From NCBI GenBank assembly GCA_900322135.1, contig ONYP01000010.1, positions 1 through 51,958 on the forward strand: a stretch of DNA of 51,958 nt, written 5' to 3'. The DNA is from an uncultured Prevotellaceae bacterium (GTDB taxonomy: Bacteria > Bacteroidota > Bacteroidia > Bacteroidales > Muribaculaceae). Below the pieces are notes generated by a model. The model saw nothing but the letters and a program-made list of their open reading frames with translations, did not search any database and was not told the origin of the DNA. Below, one piece after another: positions 33,981 through 42,447 of this stretch; the stretch's first letter is position 1; each line of letters starts with the position of its first letter. A program made the translations under genes and the position numbers.

Positions 33981-34025
33981 AAAAAAAGAGGGCATCAACG
34001 GTTGAATTACTGCTGATGCCCTCTT
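33981..34025 (-). terminator. Terminator of the ClpC-like gene
   Basis: Perfect 12-bp stem AAGAGGGCATCA (33986-33997) / TGATGCCCTCTT (34014-34025), with seven T on the minus strand. It may also stop the convergent SIMPL transcript. Confidence 0.88.
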
Positions 34026-34050
34026 CAATGTATTTATGCCGATAGGCGCT

Positions 34051-36234
34051 TTATTGTTCTTTTGGTGCCTTGACGGTTTTGGCTTTCTTGATGCTGGTTA
34101 CAATCTTGTTGCCGTCGGCATCGATGACAATGGTGTCACCCGCCTTGGCCTCTTCACGCAGCAGTATCTCGCTCAACGGGTCTTCGATCTCGCTCTGGAT
34201 GGCACGCTTGAGCGGACGGGCACCATACTGGATGTCAAATCCGCGGTCGGCCACGAGATTCTTGGCTGCATCGGTGATTTCGAGTTTCAGACCGTTATCC
34301 TCGACGCGCTTGAAGAACGATGCCAACTCGATGTCGACAATCTTGAGGATACAGTCGTGATTGAGCGACCCGAAGGTAACAATATCATCTACACGGTTCA
34401 AGAACTCGGGAGAGAACTGGCGGTTCAGGGCTTTGCGAATCACCGAATCGCTGCGTTCCTTGGTCAACTCATTGGTATTGAATCCAATGCCTGCACCAAA
34501 GTCCTTCAATTCTCTTGTACCGATGTTGGAGGTCATGATGATGATGGTGTTCTTGAAGTCCACCTTGCGGCCCAGGCCATCGGTAAGGTTGCCCTCGTCG
34601 AGCACCTGTAACAGCATGTTGAACACATCGGGGTGTGCTTTCTCGATTTCATCCAGGAGCACTACGCTGTAGGGGTGACGGCGCACCTTCTCGGTCAACT
34701 GGCCGCCCTCCTCATAACCGACATAGCCCGGAGGCGCACCCACGAGCCTGGAGACATTGAATTTCTCCATATATTCGCTCATGTCAACGCGGATCAATGC
34801 ATCGTCGCTGTTGAACAGGAACTGGGCGAGTTTCTTGGCCAGCAGGGTTTTTCCCACGCCAGTCGGACCAAGGAACATGAACGAGCCGATGGGGCGCCGC
34901 GGGTCACGCAAGCCCGCATGGTTACGACGGATTGAGCGTGCAATTTTCTCGATGGCCTCGTCTTGGCCGATGACCTGTTTCTTGAGTTCGTCGGTCATCC
35001 CCAGCAGTCTGATGCCTTCGCTCTGGGCGATGCGCTGAGCGGGCACTCCGGTCATCATGGCGACCACCTCGGCGATATGTCCCTCGTTGACGGTAACACG
35101 ACGGCTGTCTAGTTCGGCTTCCCAGCGCTCTTTGGCCTCCTGTAGCTCGGCCTTGAGTTTTTCCTGCTGGTCACGGTAACTGGCTGCACTCTCGAAGTTC
35201 TGCGCCTGGACAGCCTTGAATTTATTCTCTTGGGCTTCGGCAATGCGCTGCTCGAGTTCCTCGATTTCCTTGGGCGTGTCCACCTTGGTGATATGCACGC
35301 GTGACCCGGCCTCGTCCATGGCATCGATAGCCTTATCAGGGAAGAAACGGTCGCTGATGTAACGGTCGGTCAAAGTCACACAAGCACGCAAGGCTTCGTC
35401 GGTATAGGAAACACCGTGGTGCTTCTCATACATGTCCTTGATGTTTTTCAGTATTTCGAGTGTTTCCTCAGGAGTAGTGGGCTCAACGAGTACCTTCTGG
35501 AAACGGCGTTCAAGGGCACCGTCTTTCTCGATGCTCTTGCGGTACTCGTCAAGGGTTGTGGCGCCAATGCACTGGAATTCTCCACGGGCCAGAGCTGGCT
35601 TCAGCAGGTTGGCAGCATCCATCGATCCGCTGGCGTTACCAGCTCCCACGATATTGTGGATCTCGTCGATAAACATGATGACATCCTTGTTGGCGCTCAC
35701 TTCATCGATAACAGCCTTGAGTCGTTCCTCAAATTGTCCGCGGTACTTGGTGCCTGCCACAATGGCTGCCATGTCTAGCGAAACGATGCGTTTGTCAAGC
35801 AGGGTACGCGCCACCTTGCGCTCAACGATGCGCTTGGCAAGCCCCTCGATGATGGCACTCTTGCCGACACCGGGCTCACCAATCATGACAGGGTTGTTTT
35901 TCTTGCGACGGCTCAGAATCTGTGCCAGACGCTCTATCTCCTGTTCACGGCCAACAACAGGGTCCAAGCGACCTTCGGCCGCTTCACGGGTAATGTCTTT
36001 GCCATATTTGTCGATGACGGGAGTTGCCGAATTGTCACCTCGACTGACATTTCGTCGCTGTCGGGTCTCGCGGTAGGACGGGTTGTCGTTTCCGCTATCT
36101 CCAGGAAATCCTCCTCCACCAGGCAACTGGTCATCATTTTCGTCCTCTTCATCAGGAAAGTCTGCTCCCGCTCTTGGCAGCGTAATATCCTGATTCCAGT
36201 ACTTTTCTTGCATGTCGTGCTGGTTTTGTATCAT
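34051..36234 (-). CDS. clpC: ClpC-like AAA+ unfoldase without the N domain
   Basis: A 727-residue Clp/Hsp100 ATPase that should unfold proteins for a ClpP partner. AAA-1 has Walker A GEPGVGKS at 119-126 and [10 protein letters not shown]; a coiled middle region with a UVR-like [23 protein letters not shown] follows; AAA-2 has GPTGVGKT at 456-463 and [20 protein letters not shown] provides the IGF/VGF-type loop that docks ClpP. The usual pair of N-terminal Clp repeats is missing; instead residues 1-75 are acidic, then glycine- and arginine-rich and likely disordered. The start at 36234 is chosen because the sigma-54-type promoter lies at 36286-36300 and AAGG stands upstream of the ATG. The longer frame to 36360 runs through the promoter and a terminator. 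Confidence 0.9.
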   Translation of the reverse strand: MIQNQHDMQEKYWNQDITLPRAGADFPDEEDENDDQLPGGGGFPGDSGNDNPSYRETRQRRNVSRGDNSATPVIDKYGKDITREAAEGRLDPVVGREQEIERLAQILSRRKKNNPVMIGEPGVGKSAIIEGLAKRIVERKVARTLLDKRIVSLDMAAIVAGTKYRGQFEERLKAVIDEVSANKDVIMFIDEIHNIVGAGNASGSMDAANLLKPALARGEFQCIGATTLDEYRKSIEKDGALERRFQKVLVEPTTPEETLEILKNIKDMYEKHHGVSYTDEALRACVTLTDRYISDRFFPDKAIDAMDEAGSRVHITKVDTPKEIEELEQRIAEAQENKFKAVQAQNFESAASYRDQQEKLKAELQEAKERWEAELDSRRVTVNEGHIAEVVAMMTGVPAQRIAQSEGIRLLGMTDELKKQVIGQDEAIEKIARSIRRNHAGLRDPRRPIGSFMFLGPTGVGKTLLAKKLAQFLFNSDDALIRVDMSEYMEKFNVSRLVGAPPGYVGYEEGGQLTEKVRRHPYSVVLLDEIEKAHPDVFNMLLQVLDEGNLTDGLGRKVDFKNTIIIMTSNIGTRELKDFGAGIGFNTNELTKERSDSVIRKALNRQFSPEFLNRVDDIVTFGSLNHDCILKIVDIELASFFKRVEDNGLKLEITDAAKNLVADRGFDIQYGARPLKRAIQSEIEDPLSEILLREEAKAGDTIVIDADGNKIVTSIKKAKTVKAPKEQ

Positions 36235-36257
36235 TGTTGTCCTTTTTTCTTGTTTTA

Positions 36258-36283
36258 AATGATTGTGATAACTGTAAATCATT
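36258..36283. repeat. Inverted repeat at the clpC transcription start
   Basis: AATGATT (36258-36264) and AATCATT (36277-36283), a 7-bp inverted repeat spanning the expected start site near 36275. Confidence 0.3.
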
Positions 36284-36285
36284 AA

Positions 36286-36300
36286 GCAAACATCATGCCA
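36286..36300 (-). promoter_or_regulatory. Candidate sigma-54 promoter of the ClpC-like gene
   Basis: On the minus strand TGGCATGATGTTTGC: GG (36299-36298), ten bases, GC (36287-36286). This fits TGGCAY-N5-TTGC exactly. Expected leader about 40 nt. Confidence 0.6.
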
Positions 36301-36302
36301 GT

Positions 36303-36345
36303 TAAAACAATTGAGGACACGCCCTGTCATCATGCGTGTCCTCAA
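36303..36345 (-). terminator. Terminator of the endonuclease operon
   Basis: Perfect 12-bp stem TTGAGGACACGC (36311-36322) / GCGTGTCCTCAA (36334-36345), then TTGTTTT on the minus strand. It separates the ribBA-side operon from clpC. Confidence 0.88.
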
Positions 36346-36374
36346 GAGGTTTTCAGTCAATTCTTGCAGTGGCT

Positions 36375-38225
36375 CTAATGAACGCCATGCAACAGGATAT
36401 CAATCAGTGTCGTGATGTCGTTGATTGAGATATCGTTATCATGGTCGAGGTCGGCGGCATCCTCGTCAAACTGTTCAACGACTCTACCGAGCACTACATC
36501 AATCAATGTCGTCACATCATTGATATCTACCTCGCCATCGCAATTCACATCTCCTACTAGCGGTTGGTCAGCCGAGGCGGTAATCGTTGCGTGCTGGATA
36601 TTGGACCACACGCTCTCGGTGCCGTCGGTATAGATGGCCTTGACATAATACTCATAGACACCTTTGGCGAGCGCTTGTACGGTGTAGCAGGTATCGGTGA
36701 TGCCGCTGACGGTGCGCCAGGTGGAATCTCCCTCCTCGACGATGTCACGCGTCATGGGCGGATTCAGCAACAGGTCGCCGTTATACACATCGACATTATA
36801 GATATAGAAACGCTTGCTGACAGCCGTCATTGTAAACTTCACCTTGTCGGCTGTGCAGCCACGCAGGACTACCGTATAGGTGGCGACAGTGTCAGCGATG
36901 GGAATGGTCTTGGTTATATCGCCGCACGAAACGACCACCGAACTGTTGTCACTGCCCGCCGAGCCTCTCCAATTCTTGGCGCTGAACACTACAGTCACGG
37001 TGCTCTCGAGATCGAGTTCAGGAGTAACAAGATAGCCGATGGCCGAGGATGTGCCAACCTTGATACTTTGGCCTGCCGCGGTATAGACCTTGTAGCCCGT
37101 CCAACCCGGGTTGTCGGTGTAGCGGTCAAGCGAGGAGCCGATGTCACTGTTGCCGTCAGAGTTAGTGGTAATGCCCGAGAAGTTCTCAGACATCATCAAT
37201 GTGACGAGGTCATCTTCGCTGGCAGCGATGCGGTCGACATGCAGCGTGTAGCTCGACACATCACCGCCCGATGTCCAGTCGGCGCGGAAGGCGCCGGAAG
37301 CAATGGCTGTCGTGTCGACGGGGAGCATTTCGGGAGTGCGCTTGACAATCGGGTCAACTGGGGAGTCCTCGCCGGTCCACGATACATGCTGCTTGGTGCC
37401 CCAGATGTATTCGGCCAACTCGGGGTGATCCACAAAGGGGTTGCGGTTACCCTGTCCATAGTCCTTATTGCCGTCAATGCTGCTGTAAACCGCCTCGTTG
37501 CGTGCGCGTTCCTTGTCGCTGACGGGGTCAGCACGGTGCCACTCCATGAGCATCTGGATGGACCAGTCCGAGAACGCCTTGTAACCATTGTCTGCATAGT
37601 CCAGCTGGTCGCAGCCGGGCCATGAACCCACCAGGCTCTTGTAGCAGGTGACCATATAGAAATAGATGCGGGCAAAGTCGCCCTTGTACTCGTCATCGGG
37701 CTCGTAGACCGTCAAGGTGTAGCCGTTGTAGGTGCTCGTTCCCAACTTGCCGAGCATGGATACGCCCATCTCCTCGTTGACATAGGTCACGCCACCGGCA
37801 CACACGCCATAGGGGTTGTTGCTGCGGCGTTGGTTGACATAGGCGTCGACAGGGATGATCATCATCAGGTCGGTGAACATGGGGTCCACCTCGCCGCCAA
37901 ACCAACTCTTGGGGAACGAGTGTTCGCGGTTGAGGCCTTGACCCACATAGGATGCGCCTCCAGGGTGAGGGGAGTCATGATTGTACTTGCAGGTGGAATA
38001 CATGTCGATGTAGTAGCCATCGCTGCCCGCGTCAGTATAGGGGTAACTGTCCCACAAGGCATTGTAACCCAGTTGACGGTGCATGCTGATGATTCCCTCA
38101 AGTGCGGTCATCAAGGCCTCGTCGCTCTTGCCGACGGCAATGGTGTAATAGCCATCGGGGACGGCAGCCAGAGCCGTTAAACCGGTCAAGACGGCCCACA
38201 AAACAGAAAATGTCTTTTTCATCAT
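36375..38225 (-). CDS. Secreted endonuclease I family protein with dockerin repeats
   Basis: A 616-residue exported protein; signal peptide about 1-21. The endonuclease I domain (about 25-300) has GLNREHSFPKSWFGG with Glu101 and His102, the metal and catalytic pair in this family, and VNQRRSN with Asn131 and Asn136. The segment that is normally DLxH reads DLMM (119-122), so a usual histidine is replaced. Residues about 310-550 are fibronectin-like and jelly-roll-like strands. The tail (557-616) has two type I dockerin-like loops, GDVNCDGEVDINDVTTLID and DLDHDNDISINDITTLID. It is 13 nt behind the HD gene. Nuclease activity is likely but not certain because of the DLMM change. Confidence 0.85.
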   Translation of the reverse strand: MMKKTFSVLWAVLTGLTALAAVPDGYYTIAVGKSDEALMTALEGIISMHRQLGYNALWDSYPYTDAGSDGYYIDMYSTCKYNHDSPHPGGASYVGQGLNREHSFPKSWFGGEVDPMFTDLMMIIPVDAYVNQRRSNNPYGVCAGGVTYVNEEMGVSMLGKLGTSTYNGYTLTVYEPDDEYKGDFARIYFYMVTCYKSLVGSWPGCDQLDYADNGYKAFSDWSIQMLMEWHRADPVSDKERARNEAVYSSIDGNKDYGQGNRNPFVDHPELAEYIWGTKQHVSWTGEDSPVDPIVKRTPEMLPVDTTAIASGAFRADWTSGGDVSSYTLHVDRIAASEDDLVTLMMSENFSGITTNSDGNSDIGSSLDRYTDNPGWTGYKVYTAAGQSIKVGTSSAIGYLVTPELDLESTVTVVFSAKNWRGSAGSDNSSVVVSCGDITKTIPIADTVATYTVVLRGCTADKVKFTMTAVSKRFYIYNVDVYNGDLLLNPPMTRDIVEEGDSTWRTVSGITDTCYTVQALAKGVYEYYVKAIYTDGTESVWSNIQHATITASADQPLVGDVNCDGEVDINDVTTLIDVVLGRVVEQFDEDAADLDHDNDISINDITTLIDILLHGVH

Positions 38226-38238
38226 ATTATATATATTA

Positions 38239-38886
38239 TTATTGGTTAGTACTTGTTAGCGAATCAAAGACACGGTCGAACAGGCGACGGAAAGCCGGCT
38301 CGTCAGCCAGCATCTGCCTGAACTGCTCGAGCCGCTTGGCATTGTCGCCATGCGGAATCCACAACTTGAGGTAACCTCCATAGTCATATTTCTCGTGCAT
38401 GTGCTCCATCAAGCGCTTGTACTGTCCTTCCTTGTCAAGGGTAGGGGAGTGCTTCAAGCCGTACTGCAGGGCTCGCCGCACGATGGTCTCACCGTCGATG
38501 ACACGGTCGGCCTCGGCAACGATGCGGCCGTAGATGGTGCGGGGCTCGTGGCCGCTGGAAGCGCGATGGTCCTCGGCGGCATCGGCGATGGTATTGATTT
38601 CCTCATCGGTGAACCATCGGCGCAGGCGTTCATCCTCGCGAACAATGCGGGCACTGTGGATGTGGTGCTCGTCACGGCCGTAGGCCAGCCCCAGGTCGTG
38701 GTAGGCGGCTGCCACAAGCAACAGGCGACGGTCCACCTCGGGATAATATTGTGACAGGCTCAGTGCCTGCTCGATGACCGTATGGGCATGGTCGCGCCTG
38801 TGCCCCGCATCAAAGTCATCATAGCGCGGTACGATTTCATGCTCGACGAACTCTTGTATTTCACTGAATTCCTGTTCCATCATCAC
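38239..38886 (-). CDS. HD-domain phosphohydrolase
   Basis: A 215-residue HD-superfamily protein. Metal-binding positions are visible in RDHAHTV (His33), AAAYHDLG (His63, Asp64) and the later EDHR and EADRVID. These fit small HD hydrolases acting on nucleotides or related phosphoesters; the substrate is unknown. The ORF begins MMMEQ, so any of three methionines could be used. It is 19 nt after ribBA and 13 nt before the endonuclease gene, so the three are probably one transcript. Confidence 0.82.
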   Translation of the reverse strand: MMMEQEFSEIQEFVEHEIVPRYDDFDAGHRRDHAHTVIEQALSLSQYYPEVDRRLLLVAAAYHDLGLAYGRDEHHIHSARIVREDERLRRWFTDEEINTIADAAEDHRASSGHEPRTIYGRIVAEADRVIDGETIVRRALQYGLKHSPTLDKEGQYKRLMEHMHEKYDYGGYLKLWIPHGDNAKRLEQFRQMLADEPAFRRLFDRVFDSLTSTNQ

Positions 38887-38905
38887 TGGCTTGGATGCAC
38901 GATGC

Positions 38906-40120
38906 TCAATCGACCTTGTGCAGGTCGTGTCCCATGCGGGCCTTCTTGGTGTGCATGTAGTACTGGTTGTAGGGATTGGGAGTTACCTCGATGGGCACAT
39001 TCTCAACGACTTCCAGACCGTAGCTCTCAAGACCCACGCGCTTGACGGGGTTGTTGGTCATCAGGCGCATTTTGGTCACGCCCAGGATGCGCAGGATATT
39101 GGCACCCACACCGTAGTCTCGCTCGTCGGGCTTGAAGCCCAGATGAACATTGGCATCGACGGTGTCATAGCCGTCCTCCTGGAGTTTGTAAGCCTTGATT
39201 TTGTTCATCAGCCCGATGCCGCGTCCTTCCTGATTCATATACACGAGCACGCCTTTGCCTTCCTGCTCAATCATCTTCATGGCCATGTGCAGTTGCTCGC
39301 CGCACTCACAGCGCATCGAGCCAAAGATGTCACCCGTGGCACACGAGGAGTGGACACGCACCAGGATGGGCTCGTCGGGGCGCCACTGGCCCTTGATGAG
39401 GGCAATGTGCTCCAAGCCGTTATTGATCTGGCGGAAGGGGATGAGCCTGAAGTGCCCGTACTGGGTGGGCAAGTCCACCTCGTCGCCCACCTCTACCACC
39501 TTCTCGGTGCGCAATCGATAGGCTATCAGATCCTTGATGGTGATGATGGGCATATCGAATCTTTTGGCAACCTCCATCAGTTGGGGCAGGCGTGCCATGG
39601 TGCCGTCGGGATTGATGATCTCGATGAGGGCAGCAGCAGGGTAGAGGCCGGCAATACGCATCAGGTCGATGGAGGCCTCGGTGTGGCCCGCACGCTTGAG
39701 TACGCCCTTGTCGACGGCGCGCAACGGGTTGATGTGGCCGGGACGCCCGAAGTCCTGCGGTTTACTGTGCGGATTGGCAAGGGCACGGATGGTCATTGCC
39801 CTGTCGTGCATCGACACGCCGGTGGTGCAGCCGTCGAGCAGGTCGATGGTCACGGTAAAAGGTGTGCCCAGCATCGAGGTGTTGTCGTCGACCTGCATGT
39901 TGAGTTCCAGCTCATGGCAGCGCTCGACCGTGATAGGGGCGCACAATACGCCTCGACCCTCTCGCAACATGAAGTTGACCTTCTCCTCGGTGATTTTCTC
40001 GGCGGCTATGATGAAGTCGCCCTCGTTCTCGCGGTCCTCGTCGTCAACGACAATGACAAAACCGCCGCTTTGCAGTTGCTTTACGGCCTCGTCTATTGTG
40101 TTAAGCTTGATTTCTTCCAT
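38906..40120 (-). CDS. ribBA: DHBP synthase / GTP cyclohydrolase II
   Basis: A 404-residue fusion making both precursors of riboflavin. Residues 1-205 are 3,4-dihydroxy-2-butanone 4-phosphate synthase ([14 protein letters not shown] near 25-38, [14 protein letters not shown] near 97-110, [11 protein letters not shown]). Residues about 206-404 are GTP cyclohydrolase II with the zinc ligands Cys260, Cys271 and Cys273 ([11 protein letters not shown]...RCECG) and the late [10 protein letters not shown]. No FMN riboswitch is evident in the 107-nt upstream gap, which contains no convincing promoter. It follows the LptF/G gene. Confidence 0.96.
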   Translation of the reverse strand: MEEIKLNTIDEAVKQLQSGGFVIVVDDEDRENEGDFIIAAEKITEEKVNFMLREGRGVLCAPITVERCHELELNMQVDDNTSMLGTPFTVTIDLLDGCTTGVSMHDRAMTIRALANPHSKPQDFGRPGHINPLRAVDKGVLKRAGHTEASIDLMRIAGLYPAAALIEIINPDGTMARLPQLMEVAKRFDMPIITIKDLIAYRLRTEKVVEVGDEVDLPTQYGHFRLIPFRQINNGLEHIALIKGQWRPDEPILVRVHSSCATGDIFGSMRCECGEQLHMAMKMIEQEGKGVLVYMNQEGRGIGLMNKIKAYKLQEDGYDTVDANVHLGFKPDERDYGVGANILRILGVTKMRLMTNNPVKRVGLESYGLEVVENVPIEVTPNPYNQYYMHTKKARMGHDLHKVD

Positions 40121-40227
40121 TGTCTTTTATTGTTATTCTTGCACAAAGCATGCTGTAAATACCATAAGAAATAAAAAACACACTACTCTGTGCATGAGCA
40201 TATAAAAATCTGTCGTGTTCAATTAGC

Positions 40228-42171
40228 CTATTTCACACTATACTCCATCTCACGGTTGTACTCGCCATTGAAGATGGCTGTTAGCTGGTCACAGGTCTTG
40301 ATGGTCATGCCGATGTCGCGCTTCAGGTTTTTCTGGTGGCGCAGTCCCAGAAGCCACAACGGCAATGCGATGGGGAGCAGGGCGGCGATAACCGTTCCCA
40401 CATTCTTGATGGTAACGGGTTGATAGGTGAGCAGCTGGCGTATGACGGGAAAGTCCATTGCTTTGTTCAGCACCATCTGGTCCCTCGAGTTGGACAGGTA
40501 GTCCACCACCGAGTCCACATGCTCGGCAAGCGATTTGATGGCTGCTTTGTCATAACCCTGTTGCCAGTATTTCAGGTAACTCTGGCGTCCGGGGTAACGG
40601 TTGAGCAGTTCGGTGCAAGCGGTCTTCAGTCCATCGATGCGTGCCAATGCCACCTCGTCGACAACCTCGTCGATGATGACCTCTTTGGCCTCGAGTTTGC
40701 GTGTCTGGTGCAGGCCCGTAAATCGTCTCAGGAAGTTAAGCCAAGCATCGGGGTTGAAGACTGCCGAGTCGTTCACGGCCTTCTTCGTTAGGAAGATGCC
40801 CAGCGGCAGCAGCACAGCCGAACTGAGCCATATGCCTTGCCACACCGGCCACCTGCCGTCGCGCGCCAGTTTATACCCCATGTTGTCGATGATGTAGTAG
40901 ACGATGAACAACAGCACCGACACCACGATGGGCATTCCCAAGCCACCCTTGCGGATGATGGCTCCCAACGGTGCACCGATGAAGAAGAAAATCAGGCATG
41001 CCAGCGACAGCGTGAACTTCTTCATCAACTCTATCTGGTGTCGACGAATCACATAATTATCATCGTTGATACTGTAGCCCTGGAACTGCTGGTCCTGCAT
41101 TGTCATGGTCGTGCGCATGATGGCCTGATTAAGCAGTTGTTGCTGCTCAGTCGGCGGCAACTGCTTCATGATCTCGTCGATGTCGACGGGCTGGTCCACC
41201 TGTACCTCGTGGGAGCGCTCGTAGTGGACTTTTCCATCTTTTACCACCATGCGCTGTGACGGTACGCCACACACTGGAGTCGTCCGCATTTTGGACAATA
41301 CCTGTGTAGCGGCACTGTCAACCTTAATGCGCACCGAGTCGATAGTCTGGCGCAGTTCGGTGATATTCTTGCCCACATATTGCGAGCGCATCGTCTCGTC
41401 GTCCATGCGGGTGAAGTTGGCATCATAAGGTATCATGATTTCCTTGTCGTGGAAAGTCTCACGGCGGTAGAGTTCACCGCTCATGCCGCGCACGCCGCCT
41501 CCGCCCTTCATCTCTTCATACCATGACCCCTTGTATAGGGTCAGCACCAGGTGCCGCTTGTCCTCGGTCATCGACAGGCGTCCCGAGTCGGCAGCCACGA
41601 TGCGCGGATACATTGCAGCATTAGACACATCATATATCAGCACCCCGTGCAGCATGTCACGCTCCTTGTCCTTGCGCTTGACGAAGATGTTATAGCCGGG
41701 AATCTGGCTATAGACTGCACCCTCGGGGATGTCGAGTGTGGGAGAGGTCTGGCGCATCGAGAACAACAGAGTCCACATCTTCACCTGCGACTTGGGCAAC
41801 ACATTATTCTGGAAGAAAAAGGCTCCGATGGCAACGATTCCTATCAGCACAGCGAGCGGCTTCATGATGGTCGTCAGCGAGATACCCGACGACTTCAACG
41901 CCGTCAACTCGACATGCTCTCCCAAGTCGCCGAAGGTCATCAGCGCAGCCAGCAGGATACTCAACGGTAACGCCAGGGGCACCATCGACAGGGCGGCATA
42001 GAAGAAAAGTTCGGCAATCACATCCACACCCAGGCCTTTGCCCACAAGTTCATCGATGTAGCGCCACAGGAACTGCATCATCACAATAAACAGGCAGATA
42101 CAGAAAGTCATCAGGAACCTGGGCAGGAACCTGGACAGCATAAAAGTGTATAGCTTCTTTATTCTCAACAT
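40228..42171 (-). CDS. LptF/LptG-family lipopolysaccharide export permease
   Basis: A 647-residue inner-membrane protein of the YjgP/YjgQ family, the permease half of the LPS exporter. N-terminal membrane segments (about 15-35, 55-80, 100-120) surround MQFLWRYIDELVGKGL, a periplasmic strand-rich domain follows (about 130-330), and a second membrane cluster lies at about 390-490. A C-terminal cytoplasmic helical extension (about 500-600) and a last membrane segment near 615 are seen in Bacteroidales versions. The frame opens at 42237, but that part is the repeat; ATG 42171 (MLRIKKLY) is chosen because homology starts there and the promoter at 42197-42227 leaves a leader of about 19 nt. Confidence 0.9.
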   Translation of the reverse strand: MLRIKKLYTFMLSRFLPRFLMTFCICLFIVMMQFLWRYIDELVGKGLGVDVIAELFFYAALSMVPLALPLSILLAALMTFGDLGEHVELTALKSSGISLTTIMKPLAVLIGIVAIGAFFFQNNVLPKSQVKMWTLLFSMRQTSPTLDIPEGAVYSQIPGYNIFVKRKDKERDMLHGVLIYDVSNAAMYPRIVAADSGRLSMTEDKRHLVLTLYKGSWYEEMKGGGGVRGMSGELYRRETFHDKEIMIPYDANFTRMDDETMRSQYVGKNITELRQTIDSVRIKVDSAATQVLSKMRTTPVCGVPSQRMVVKDGKVHYERSHEVQVDQPVDIDEIMKQLPPTEQQQLLNQAIMRTTMTMQDQQFQGYSINDDNYVIRRHQIELMKKFTLSLACLIFFFIGAPLGAIIRKGGLGMPIVVSVLLFIVYYIIDNMGYKLARDGRWPVWQGIWLSSAVLLPLGIFLTKKAVNDSAVFNPDAWLNFLRRFTGLHQTRKLEAKEVIIDEVVDEVALARIDGLKTACTELLNRYPGRQSYLKYWQQGYDKAAIKSLAEHVDSVVDYLSNSRDQMVLNKAMDFPVIRQLLTYQPVTIKNVGTVIAALLPIALPLWLLGLRHQKNLKRDIGMTIKTCDQLTAIFNGEYNREMEYSVK

Positions 42172-42196
42172 CGCCTGATAATCGACTTGCAGCCTG

Positions 42197-42227
42197 CAAA
42201 GATAGTGCAAGCCGAACACAATGGCAA
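42197..42227 (-). promoter_or_regulatory. Promoter of LptF/G gene, formed with the repeat
   Basis: Minus strand: TTG (42227-42225) lies in the hairpin arm of repeat copy 1; after 20 nt comes TATCTTTG (42204-42197), a perfect -7 box at the repeat edge. Confidence 0.7.
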
Positions 42228-42271
42228 GAAAAAGCAATTTTTTCTTGCATTGTTGAGGCGCAGCCTATCTT
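42203..42271. repeat. Palindromic intergenic repeat, copy 1
   Basis: A 69-nt unit from TAGTGCAAGCCG to GCAGCCTATCTT. Its core is a hairpin GCAAGAAAAA (42224-42233) / TTTTTCTTGC (42239-42248) with loop GCAAT. It differs from copy 2 mainly by one missing C after the right arm. Confidence 0.9.
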
Positions 42272-42286
42272 CGGCAAAGCCAACGG

Positions 42287-42356
42287 TAGTGCAAGCCGAA
42301 CACAATGGCAAGAAAAAGCAATTTTTTCTTGCCATTGTTGAGGCGCAGCCTGTCTT
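42287..42356. repeat. Palindromic intergenic repeat, copy 2
   Basis: A 70-nt unit in direct orientation 84 nt after copy 1, identical over most of its length. The hairpin is complete: 15 perfect pairs, CAATGGCAAGAAAAA (42303-42317) / TTTTTCTTGCCATTG (42323-42337). Its left edge reads TACCGTTG on the minus strand, one base off a -7 box. Confidence 0.9.
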
Positions 42357-42431
42357 GCCCGATTGTCGCTGGCGCGCAGGTAAAAATTCAAAAAAATGGG
42401 TATTGTCACCTGATACAATCTGAAAAAGCAC

Positions 42432-42439
42432 TAATTTTG
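42432..42439 (+). promoter_or_regulatory. -7 box of the DUF5686 gene
   Basis: Perfect TAATTTTG. No clear TTG at 19-21 nt upstream (nearest is 26 nt). Transcription would begin about 42446, next to the GTG at 42448. Confidence 0.5.
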
Positions 42440-42447
42440 CACCCCGT

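Noticed and set aside
36235-36360. N-terminal extension of the ClpC-like protein
   Set aside because: It covers a terminator hairpin and the sigma-54-type promoter, so it cannot be translated from the gene's own transcript.
38891-40174. A 427-codon plus-strand frame across ribBA
   Set aside because: ribBA is intact with zinc cysteines and both active sites; the opposite frame is a shadow.
40121-40227. FMN riboswitch before ribBA
   Set aside because: The gap is only 107 nt and lacks the conserved RFN helices.
42172-42237. N-terminal extension of the LptF/G permease
   Set aside because: It is translated repeat sequence and contains the likely promoter; homology starts at 42171.
42203-42356. 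CRISPR-like array
   Set aside because: Only two units with a 15-nt spacer of related sequence; no cas genes; the unit is a palindromic intergenic repeat.
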